Positions 1-7,295 of a DNA stretch of 64,000 nucleotides are shown piece after piece. How positions within the stretch are numbered: position 1 is the first letter of the stretch; each line of letters begins with the position of its first letter. The stretch is from positions 34,145-98,144 of the forward strand of contig CAJURN010000009.1 in the NCBI GenBank assembly GCA_910589055.1. The letters are read 5' to 3'. Below the pieces are notes generated by a model, which saw only the letters and a program-made list of their open reading frames with translations, did no database searches and was not told the origin of the DNA. This DNA is from an uncultured Muribaculaceae bacterium (GTDB taxonomy: Bacteria > Bacteroidota > Bacteroidia > Bacteroidales > Muribaculaceae). The position numbers and the translations under genes are program-made.

Positions 1-276
1 GTCAGGCCAATCAGGATAAACAATTCTCTGGCGGGGAGCATACAGGTAGGCTCCATCCTTGCCGTTGGAAGTAAACGCACGGTAATCCATGTAGTACGGT
101 CCGTCGCCATACCAGGACTGTGAAGCCACTATTCGGCTCCAGCCTTCGGGCGCAAACTCGGCCTGAGGCTTGACTTTAAGGTTGTCGAACTTTTGCTCGT
201 AAGAAGCCGCCGATGATGTCACAGCCACACCGGACAATAGCATAAATGCAATGCTTTTTAGGGTAGATTTGAGCAT
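1..276 (-). CDS. Secreted protein, N-terminal part only (runs off the window)
   Basis: The minus strand is open from an ATG at 276 to the window edge (92 codons). The protein starts with a signal peptide (MLKSTLKSIAFMLLSGVAVT, then SSAAS), so it is exported. The mature part begins YEQKFDNLK and has an FAPEGWSRIV stretch and several aromatic/Gly-rich segments. This resembles the start of choice-of-anchor J or cleaved-adhesin carbohydrate-binding domains, where a Phe-containing strand is followed by a P-x-GW motif. That family guess is weak because the rest of the gene is missing. A TATTTTTG box on the minus strand (344-351) could be its -7 element, but no good -33 was found. Confidence 0.6.
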   Translation of the reverse strand, partial: MLKSTLKSIAFMLLSGVAVTSSAASYEQKFDNLKVKPQAEFAPEGWSRIVASQSWYGDGPYYMDYRAFTSNGKDGAYLYAPRQRIVYPDWPD

Positions 277-521
277 AAAAACAATAGTTGTAGTTAATGA
301 ATGGATTATTGGGAGTAATATACTATTTTCTGTTGACAGTTTGCAAAAATAGGGTTAACCTCCGCAAACGTACATATATTTTTACTTCTCTCCAAATTTT
401 TTTGAATGATTTTTTTGAAAAACTCGCTTATATAAAGCCAAATACGGCCATGGCGTGCTCCGGATGGGAAATAGATTGATGTTATAAAATGTTAATTATT
501 GATTTTAAAAGGTACTTTGTA

Positions 522-552
522 TTGCATAGTACTGTAAAACTACATACCTTTG
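522..552 (+). promoter_or_regulatory. Bacteroidetes promoter for the PadR-PspC operon
   Basis: TTG at 522-524, a 20-nt spacer, and TACCTTTG at 545-552 match the -33/-7 pattern. The predicted leader is about 80 nt. The remainder of the 277-638 gap is AT-rich and I see no gene in it. Confidence 0.7.
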
Positions 553-638
553 CAATGTCGAAAGACAAAAGGCTTTTCGCCCTCTGAATAATCTACATCT
601 ATATCTACTGAATCTACAAGAACAAAAATGAAAGAACA

Positions 639-1007
639 ATGCCTATCAACATCGACAACCTGAAATCACAAATGCGAAAAGGCATGCTCGAATTCTGCGT
701 GCTTCTTCTGCTCAAGCAAGGTGACGCCTACGCTTCGGAAATCATCACACGGATGAAGGATGCGAGGCTCATCGTGATGGAGGGGACACTCTACCCGCTG
801 CTGACCCGACTCAAAAACGACGGGCTGCTGACCTACCGCTGGGAAGAGTCGCCATCCGGCCCTCCGAGAAAATACTACTCCATCACCGACACCGGCGAGG
901 TATTCCTGCAACAGCTCAAGCAATCATGGGATGAAATCTCGCACACTGTAAATCACCTCCTGTCATCCTCAATATCAGAAAACTTCATCGAAAATCCCGA
1001 ACAATGA
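639..1007 (+). CDS. PadR family transcriptional regulator
   Basis: A 122-residue protein with the PadR winged helix: a hydrophobic first helix (GMLEFCVLLLL), a YASEIITRM recognition region, the family motif EGTLYPLLTRLKNDGLL, and a wing ending in PRKYYSITDTG. PadR proteins are usually small repressors that sense lipophilic compounds or envelope stress. The stop overlaps the next start as ATGA (1004-1007), so the two genes are translationally coupled. PadR next to a PspC protein is a recurring Bacteroidetes pair. It probably represses its own operon, but no inverted operator was obvious at the promoter. Confidence 0.92.
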   Translation: MPINIDNLKSQMRKGMLEFCVLLLLKQGDAYASEIITRMKDARLIVMEGTLYPLLTRLKNDGLLTYRWEESPSGPPRKYYSITDTGEVFLQQLKQSWDEISHTVNHLLSSSISENFIENPEQ

Positions 1008-2137
1008 AAAAATCTTTTCCCACCAACATAAACGGCAAAATATTCTACATCGACGAAGATGCCTACTCCCTGCTGCAAAATTACCTGTCGCAGTTGCATG
1101 CGACCTTTGTAGGCTCGGAGGGCGAAGAAATCGTTGCTGACATCGAGAGCAGGATTTCCGAACTGTTCGAGGAAAAAATCAATGCCGGAGCACATGTGAT
1201 TATTATTTCCGACGTAAACACCATAATCGAGACCATGGGACGTCCCGAGGACATTTCCGACTCGGTAAGTCCTGAAGACACACCTCATGCCGAAGCGGAC
1301 GGAAAGGCCGGCAACGGCCCGCGTCCTTCGCAGCGCATGCCCTTTATCTCGGTCAACCTTCCGGGACGAAAGAGAATATTCCGCAATATGCAGAACAAGG
1401 TCTTCGGAGGCGTGTTCGGCGGTCTGGCGGCTTTCCTCGACTGGGATTCCACCATCATGCGTATCCTCTACGTGGTCTTGGCAATATTCACTGCTCCGTT
1501 CGTCCACTTCTGGCCCTACGTGATTCTCTATCTCCTGGCTTGGATGATTATTCCGCCGGCACGCACTCCGCGACAGATACTCGAAATGCACGGCGAGCCG
1601 GTCAACATCGACACCGTAGGCCAGACAATCCTCAGCACCAGCCCTACCCCTCCGCCATATAAGGGCAGCAGCAATTCGGGGGCAAATAATTTTTTCAGCA
1701 CTATAATGTCGGTTTTCGCCAAGTGTATCATCGGATTCCTCGGATTGATGGGCGGTTTGATAGCAATCGGATGTACCGTAGCCATACTTACTTTTGCAAC
1801 TGCCCTTATCTCGCACGGCATATTCGACTACGACGCTATTTTCGAGAGCATGGAATTACTCGGCCGACCGCACTTCATCACATTCCTGCCCTGGGTAGTG
1901 ATAGTCTGGTGTCTTGTTGCTATCATTCCGGCAATCGCACTCGTATGGACGGCAGCCTGCGTGCTTTTCAACTGCGCCGGAGTATCTCGCCCGGTAATCA
2001 TATCGGCCATAATTGTTGAAGTCGTGCTCATCGCCGCCGGAATTGTGCTGACAATGATTCTCAACTCCGCCCCCTATCACCACCTGAGCATGCTCCTGCC
2101 TGCTACGGCTATCACAGTTCCAATCTCCATGGCATAA
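1004..2137 (+). CDS. PspC domain membrane protein
   Basis: A 377-residue membrane protein. Residues 1 to about 100 form a soluble acidic region with a conserved start (KSFPTNINGKIFYIDEDAY). The PspC domain follows at about 120-190 (KRIFRNMQNKVFGGVFGGLAAFLDWD, cited here only by its ends), with a hydrophobic pair and the typical Y-LLAW-IIP end. After a Pro/Ser-rich linker, the C-terminal half holds about four further membrane segments. PspC proteins respond to inner-membrane stress. The start overlaps the upstream PadR gene by 4 nt, so PadR is its likely regulator. A strong terminator follows at 2173. Confidence 0.88.
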   Translation: MKKSFPTNINGKIFYIDEDAYSLLQNYLSQLHATFVGSEGEEIVADIESRISELFEEKINAGAHVIIISDVNTIIETMGRPEDISDSVSPEDTPHAEADGKAGNGPRPSQRMPFISVNLPGRKRIFRNMQNKVFGGVFGGLAAFLDWDSTIMRILYVVLAIFTAPFVHFWPYVILYLLAWMIIPPARTPRQILEMHGEPVNIDTVGQTILSTSPTPPPYKGSSNSGANNFFSTIMSVFAKCIIGFLGLMGGLIAIGCTVAILTFATALISHGIFDYDAIFESMELLGRPHFITFLPWVVIVWCLVAIIPAIALVWTAACVLFNCAGVSRPVIISAIIVEVVLIAAGIVLTMILNSAPYHHLSMLLPATAITVPISMA

Positions 2138-2172
2138 ACCAAGCCGTCATAAACTAATAAGATGTAAATATA

Positions 2173-2212
2173 CGTGTCCCGAAAGTTTCCCGACTTTCGG
2201 GACACGCATATT
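2173..2212 (+). terminator. Terminator of the PadR-PspC operon
   Basis: A perfect 14-bp stem (2173-2186 with 2193-2206) around TTCCCG, followed by CATATTTTAA. It marks the border to the AT-rich block downstream. Confidence 0.85.
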
Positions 2213-2224
2213 TTAACCACTTTA

Positions 2225-2255
2225 TTTGAAATCTCAGCGATAAACCATATCTTTG
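2225..2255 (+). promoter_or_regulatory. Promoter of the small lipoprotein gene
   Basis: TTTG at 2225-2228, a 19-nt spacer, TATCTTTG at 2248-2255. It places transcription start just before the ATG at 2282 and rules out the longer frame beginning at 2174 inside the terminator. Confidence 0.72.
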
Positions 2256-2281
2256 CAGAAAGCTATAACTCATTTTCTATC

Positions 2282-2737
2282 ATGTCCATGAATAAACTTT
2301 ATTCTCTCCTGTTGTCATCACTTCTACTGAGTTTGGCATCCTGTGAAGAACCCGATGCGGCACTCCGTTTTGATATAGAATCTACAACCGATTCAAATGC
2401 TGTCAATTTACAATATTTCTCAGCGGACCCTTCTTGCCTTCCGAAATCATACACTCTCTATGTCGATGAGGAAAGCGATGTAGAAATAACATTGGTTTGC
2501 ACTAACAATGAAGAAAGTTTGTGCTTTTACAACACACCCAATAAATACCTCATCGCAAAAAGATATTGTTCCGCAAAAATCAACGGTTCCACCATCACCA
2601 TAACATGTCGTTCTCAAACCGACCTTGAAAATGAAGACAGTTATACAATTTTGCCAGTTAAAAGCGAAGATAACCCAAACTTATCCACAAGCATAGCGAT
2701 ACAAAGATGCCCCAAAGAATTTCTTGATTTATATTAA
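2282..2737 (+). CDS. Small lipoprotein of unknown function
   Basis: A 151-residue protein beginning MSMNKLYSLLLSSLLLSLAS, then C: a lipoprotein signal peptide whose Cys follows LAS. The mature region is acidic (EEPDAALRFDIEST) and has alternating beta-type hydrophobics, resembling a small all-beta surface lipoprotein. No family was recognised. The open frame extends upstream to a GTG at 2174, but that lies in the terminator and before the promoter. ATG 2288 is an equally possible start. Base composition is much more AT-rich than the flanking core genes, as in the next gene, which suggests recent acquisition. Confidence 0.72.
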   Translation: MSMNKLYSLLLSSLLLSLASCEEPDAALRFDIESTTDSNAVNLQYFSADPSCLPKSYTLYVDEESDVEITLVCTNNEESLCFYNTPNKYLIAKRYCSAKINGSTITITCRSQTDLENEDSYTILPVKSEDNPNLSTSIAIQRCPKEFLDLY

Positions 2738-2861
2738 AGATTGGTTACGCCGAAGATTCAGGCTATATCCGGGCAGTGACAAAGATATTAAAAATGCTAT
2801 AATGCACTAAAAGCGTTGAGCCTCAATTAAAAATATAACATGGCTTGATTAAATTTGTAGT

Positions 2862-4310
2862 ATGAATACATTGGGACTAACTCAGCTTCTCGATAAACTT
2901 GTTTCATTTCCACAAGAAACGGAATGGGTTGAGTTCAAGCATAATTTTCATTCGGAAGAAGAAATAGGTCAAAGATTGTCGGCTTTATCCAACAGTGCTG
3001 CACTTCTAAACAAACCATTCGGATATCTTGTGTTTGGAGTCGAGGATGGCACCCACAAAATCGTTGGTACAACATTTAAGGCAAAACGCCATAAGAAAGG
3101 TAATGAGGAACTTGAAATGTGGCTCCTAAACCGCCTTAATCCAAGAATTGACATTGAGTGCTTTGAGTTTGATTATGAGGAAGAGCACATATCTCTTTAT
3201 CGTATCCCAGCCGCTCCTGAACGTCCGGTGACTTTTTTGAATACGGCTTATATTCGTGTAGGCTCACTTACAAAACCTCTTATAGGCTATCCGGCGAAAG
3301 AAGCAAAACTATGGAGAAAAAACCGCAATAAGACTCTGGATAAGACTGTTGTAAAAGAATGTGGAAGTTCTGCTGATATTACACGTTTACTCAGCGTAGA
3401 GACATATTATGATCGGTTAAAGATACCTATGCCCCAAACAGTAGATAGTATCATAGACCGTTTTATTTCAGAAAAATTCATTACCCCTACACTCACAGGA
3501 TATGGCATTACTGAATTAGGCGCGATACTACTTGCAAAAGACTTACGGGACTTTGATAATCTTTACCGTAAGGCTATGCGTGTAATTGTATATAACGGGA
3601 AAAGCAAAGTTGAGACTGTAAGGGAACAGGGCTTTGAACAAGGTTATGCCGTTTGTTTTCCAAAAATGATTGACTGGGTTAATGGTCAACTACCGGCAAA
3701 CGAAGAGATTGGCAAAGCATTACGTGAAGATGTCAGAATGTATCCGGAAATAGCGATAAGAGAAGTCTCAGCCAATATGATAATTCATCAGGATTTTTCC
3801 GTACTTGGTTTTCCCATGATTGAGATTTATTCTGATAGAGTCGAAATATCGTCACCGGGTCAACCGCTTATAAGTACAGACCGCTTTATTGATGAATATC
3901 AGTCGCGCAACGAAGAACTTGCAGATATAATGCGCCGAATGGGATTTTGCGAGGAAAAAGGCAGTGGCATGGACAAGGCTCTTTCTGCAATAGAAAAATA
4001 CCAACTTCCGCCTATAAAGTATCGCGTATCGGATATTCGTACAACAATAATCTTATCAGCATACAAAACATGGGCACAGACCTCTAAGGGAGAACGTGTG
4101 CAGGCTTGCTATCAACATGCTTGTTTAAAGTATTTGGCAAATGAAATGCTTACAAACAAGTCATTACGCGAAAGATTGGGTGTTGATGAAAAGAATTATC
4201 CACTGGTGTCTATTGTCATAAAGGAAGCATTGGCGCAAGGCTTGATTAAAGTTGGAACACCCGAAGGGACTAACAGACGTGATATTGCTTATATACCCAG
4301 TTGGGGATGA
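2862..4310 (+). CDS. AlbA_2 (Schlafen-type) domain protein with C-terminal ATPase-like domain
   Basis: A 482-residue protein. The N-terminal domain (about 15-150) has the AlbA_2 pattern: E-x-EFK (TEWVEFKHN), an SNSAALLNKPFGYLVFGVEDG strand-turn (quoted in part) and YIRVGS. The C-terminal part contains REVSANMIIHQDFS and the GQPLI...EKGSGMDKA region typical of the HATPase_c_4 module found with AlbA_2. It ends in a winged-helix-like tail. Such proteins are predicted nucleic-acid-binding regulators or defence-related factors; the substrate is unknown. The region is AT-rich and isolated between core genes. A TAAATTTG box ends only 4 nt before the ATG, so the mRNA may be nearly leaderless. Confidence 0.85.
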   Translation: MNTLGLTQLLDKLVSFPQETEWVEFKHNFHSEEEIGQRLSALSNSAALLNKPFGYLVFGVEDGTHKIVGTTFKAKRHKKGNEELEMWLLNRLNPRIDIECFEFDYEEEHISLYRIPAAPERPVTFLNTAYIRVGSLTKPLIGYPAKEAKLWRKNRNKTLDKTVVKECGSSADITRLLSVETYYDRLKIPMPQTVDSIIDRFISEKFITPTLTGYGITELGAILLAKDLRDFDNLYRKAMRVIVYNGKSKVETVREQGFEQGYAVCFPKMIDWVNGQLPANEEIGKALREDVRMYPEIAIREVSANMIIHQDFSVLGFPMIEIYSDRVEISSPGQPLISTDRFIDEYQSRNEELADIMRRMGFCEEKGSGMDKALSAIEKYQLPPIKYRVSDIRTTIILSAYKTWAQTSKGERVQACYQHACLKYLANEMLTNKSLRERLGVDEKNYPLVSIVIKEALAQGLIKVGTPEGTNRRDIAYIPSWG

Positions 4311-4441
4311 TTCATGTAATTTCATGTAATAAACAAAACAATATTGAATATACGATAATTGCCTTCAATACATCACTTCTTTATTTTTCAGACTCTTACA
4401 AAGACTTTGCAAAGGTCATACTCATGTATGCTTCATGTAAT
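4311..4441. repeat. Three copies of TTCATGTAAT
   Basis: TTCATGTAAT occurs in tandem at 4311-4320 and 4321-4330, and a third time at 4432-4441. They flank about 100 bp of AT-rich sequence just after the AlbA_2 gene. No transposase or clear terminal inverted repeat accompanies them. Confidence 0.55.
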
Positions 4442-4452
4442 ATATTGAATCA

Positions 4453-4490
4453 AAAGAGGCTGCGTCTTTTTGACACAGCCTCTTTGGTTT
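4453..4490. terminator. Terminator hairpin between convergent genes
   Basis: AAAGAGGCTGCGTC (4453-4466) pairs with GACACAGCCTCTTT (4472-4485), with one C/A mismatch, around a T5 loop. It can serve both the AlbA_2 gene and malQ. The same left arm recurs at the right end of the window. Confidence 0.72.
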
Positions 4491-4506
4491 TAGATATCAT
4501 TCGGCA

Positions 4507-7182
4507 TCAGCGGCCGGAGTTGTGGATTTTGTCGCGAAGACGTGCTGTGAAATCGGTGTCGCGCAGAAGGTCTTCGATGTTCAGGTGCATGCGGTAGCGC
4601 CAGTAGTGACGCGAATTGGCCGGAACATTGATTTGTTCTTCCTGCGGATTCTCGCGACGCAAATCGCCGTCGATCGAGAGCCAGTCCTGAAGCGGGAGTA
4701 TACACAGCATCGAAGGAGAGTCAAGATGCAGGTCGATGATGCGGTCGCAAACCCAAGGTTCGGCAAAGTAAGGAGCCGCACCTTGGCAGTGGAGCACTTT
4801 GTTGTAGAAATCCTGGGTCTTGTCGCGGTTCTCTTCCCACCACTGGCGTATGCCGCCCATATCGTGGGTCGAGGTTGTGCACACCGAGAGATAAGGATAG
4901 TTCCAGGTGTTGCCGAACTCGGCGCCCGGATCCTTGGGCATGCGCTGGATTTCAAGCGCGAGAATTTCCAACTGCTGCATCACCGCGGGCACACATGCCG
5001 GAATCATACCGAGGTCTTCGGCACAGACGAGCATATCGGTGGAATCAATCAGCGGAGGAAGTTTCCACATTGCCTTGCCATACCAGAAGTCATTGTGACG
5101 GTGATAGTAGAAATCGTTGTAGAGACGGTCGAAGCACCAGCGTTCGTAGTCGTTGAGCGAGCGGTAAACGTAGGTGAACTGCGCCGAGATACGCGGATGA
5201 TACTTGCCTTTTTCGTACGGATCCTCGATAAAGAGCACATTGTCCACAAGGCCGAGAAGTCCGTCGCAGAGGCGGGAGTTCTTTTCGTTCTTGGGCAGTC
5301 CTGCGAAATAGTCGGCAATCTTGCGCTGGGTATTGAACTCGTCTTTGAGTCTGTAACGTCCGTGACCGGCCGATTTCATATACTTCTTGCAGGCTTCCGA
5401 GGTGTACGGTCCGAAGAAGTCCTCCACGAAGTAGTCCATGATATACGGAGTGGTCTGGAGGTCGACGTCAATCCAGAAGTCGTAGTTATAGCGCAATTCG
5501 TCAACGCTGAAGGGAAGCGCCGGGTTGAAGATTCCGAGCAGACCGTGGATTGCATCCATAGGAATCTGCCAGATGCGGAAGAATCCGAGGATATGGTCGA
5601 TGCGGTAGGCATCGAAGTATTCGGCCATCTTGCGGAAGCGGGCTTTCCACCATGCGAAGCCGTCCTTGTTCATTTCCTCCCAGTTGTAGGTCGGGAATCC
5701 CCAGTTCTGTCCGAGTACGGAGAAATCATCCGGCGGAGCTCCGGCCTGACAATCAAGGTTGAAGAGACGCGGATTGGTCCACGCGTCAACGCTCGTGCGG
5801 GATATGCCGATAGGAATATCGCCCTTTATGGCTACGCCGCGTTCGCTGGCATACTGATGGACATGACGCATCTGCTTGTCCAGATAGAACTGCTGGTAGT
5901 AGACGAAATTAATATCGTCGGGATTTGCCTTGATAAATTTTGCAATTTTCTTAGCATCATATTTTTCGTATTCGCCCCACTGCGAGAACTCGGCCGAGCC
6001 GAACTTATCGCGCAGCGCGCAATATGCGGCATACGGCTCAAGCCACGAGAGGTTTTTCTCCACGAACGCCTTGAAGTCGGGAGTAGCCATCACTTTGGCA
6101 CCCTCCTGGCGGAAAATCTCGCGACAGAATTCGTTTTTGGCGTTGTTGACGCGCTCGTAGTCGATTTCCTTGAGTTCATTGAGTTCACGACCGAGATTGT
6201 CGTAGTACTGCTGACGTTTTTTGTCGGCGAGAGTACCCAGCTCACTCAGGCGCAGATACATGGGATGCAGAGCGAAAGTCGAGTTGGCGTTATAGGGATA
6301 CGAATCGGTCCATGTGTGGGTCATGGTCGTGTCGTTGACCGGAAGGAGCTGGATGAACGACTGGCCTGTGGCAACCGCCCAGTCCACCATGTCCTTGACA
6401 TCATAGAAATCACCCACACCGAAGTCGGATTTGGAGCGGATTGAGAACACGGGGATAGCCACACCGGCACCTCGCCATGCGGGAGAATTGTCGATGTACT
6501 TCATTCCGTCGATAACAACGGCTTTCTCCGCACCGCCGTTGATTCCGGTTGTACGGTTGCCGCCGCCTTCCCAGGCTACGAGATTTCCGGTTGCCGCATC
6601 GAGAACAAGAAATTTGAACTCGGTATTGGCTGCCAGTGCCTGATATGGCAATTTAACTTTCCATACGGGGAAGTCGGCATTGTTAAGACGGATTGCGCGT
6701 TCGGGCTTCCATGCGCCAAGCTGGTCGCTCTCGCCGCTCACGGCAAGAACATGGCCTGAAGCAATCATCGGAGCCGACACGGCCAGCATCACGGTTCCGG
6801 CCTCGGCAACCAGAGGAGTGTCGAGCTTCGGGCGGTGACAGATGCAATCGACAAAAGCCGAGGAATAGCTTGGTTTGTCCCAAGGCATATCCTGCCATCT
6901 GTCGTATATATCGTAGGCATGGGTGCCTTCGGATGTTTTGAAATTGCGTGATTTACCCCACTCTTCCTTTACCTGACCGTTGTCGTGACGGACAAAGTAA
7001 CGGTAAGTGAATGTACGGATGTTTTCAGGTACGTCGATTTGCGCCGACCACTTGTCGGGGTTGCTGAGATCCATTTTCAGGGCACGCGAGCGGTCGCCTC
7101 CGCCGAGGGCGGGAACATCGCCGGTGATGTACACGGACTCGCCCCAGTTGGTGCGGTAGTCTATGTGAAATGAAAGTTTCAT
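4507..7182 (-). CDS. malQ: 4-alpha-glucanotransferase, DPE2-type (CBM20-CBM20-GH77)
   Basis: An 891-residue cytoplasmic enzyme (no signal peptide) that disproportionates maltodextrins and maltose. Two CBM20 starch-binding domains occupy about 1-115 and 125-232. The GH77 barrel follows. The nucleophile is Asp529 in DAYRIDHILGFFR, the acid/base is Glu722 in CAEDLG, and the third conserved carboxylate is Asp774 in STHDMGG. The tandem CBM20 and a long insert before the nucleophile make it much longer than E. coli MalQ and match plant DPE2 and Bacteroides enzymes, which transfer glucose to polymeric glucan. It is transcribed alone. The DNA strand opposite is fully open only because of codon bias. 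Confidence 0.95.
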   Translation of the reverse strand: MKLSFHIDYRTNWGESVYITGDVPALGGGDRSRALKMDLSNPDKWSAQIDVPENIRTFTYRYFVRHDNGQVKEEWGKSRNFKTSEGTHAYDIYDRWQDMPWDKPSYSSAFVDCICHRPKLDTPLVAEAGTVMLAVSAPMIASGHVLAVSGESDQLGAWKPERAIRLNNADFPVWKVKLPYQALAANTEFKFLVLDAATGNLVAWEGGGNRTTGINGGAEKAVVIDGMKYIDNSPAWRGAGVAIPVFSIRSKSDFGVGDFYDVKDMVDWAVATGQSFIQLLPVNDTTMTHTWTDSYPYNANSTFALHPMYLRLSELGTLADKKRQQYYDNLGRELNELKEIDYERVNNAKNEFCREIFRQEGAKVMATPDFKAFVEKNLSWLEPYAAYCALRDKFGSAEFSQWGEYEKYDAKKIAKFIKANPDDINFVYYQQFYLDKQMRHVHQYASERGVAIKGDIPIGISRTSVDAWTNPRLFNLDCQAGAPPDDFSVLGQNWGFPTYNWEEMNKDGFAWWKARFRKMAEYFDAYRIDHILGFFRIWQIPMDAIHGLLGIFNPALPFSVDELRYNYDFWIDVDLQTTPYIMDYFVEDFFGPYTSEACKKYMKSAGHGRYRLKDEFNTQRKIADYFAGLPKNEKNSRLCDGLLGLVDNVLFIEDPYEKGKYHPRISAQFTYVYRSLNDYERWCFDRLYNDFYYHRHNDFWYGKAMWKLPPLIDSTDMLVCAEDLGMIPACVPAVMQQLEILALEIQRMPKDPGAEFGNTWNYPYLSVCTTSTHDMGGIRQWWEENRDKTQDFYNKVLHCQGAAPYFAEPWVCDRIIDLHLDSPSMLCILPLQDWLSIDGDLRRENPQEEQINVPANSRHYWRYRMHLNIEDLLRDTDFTARLRDKIHNSGR

Positions 7183-7247
7183 AAGTATTTAATTATTTCT
7201 CGTGGTTATCAGGTTGTATGATATAATGCTCAACACATTTGCATGGG

Positions 7248-7255
7248 CAAATATA
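7248..7255 (-). promoter_or_regulatory. Putative -7 box for malQ
   Basis: TATATTTG on the minus strand, 65 nt before the start; no clear -33 at the normal distance. Confidence 0.4.
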
Positions 7256-7295
7256 ATACAAATTCCCGTCCAACCACGAGATTTAACATTATTTT

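Noticed and set aside
297..479. A 60-codon open frame in the gap before the PadR gene
   Set aside because: It is low-complexity AT-rich sequence with no ribosome site, no domain and a likely opposing promoter.
2174..2281. Upstream extension of the small lipoprotein gene
   Set aside because: It begins inside a perfect terminator hairpin and before the promoter; the lipoprotein signal starts at 2282.
4522..6444. A 640-codon open frame on the plus strand opposite malQ
   Set aside because: It lies entirely inside malQ on the other strand, its product has no recognisable domain, and malQ has intact catalytic motifs; codon bias alone explains it.
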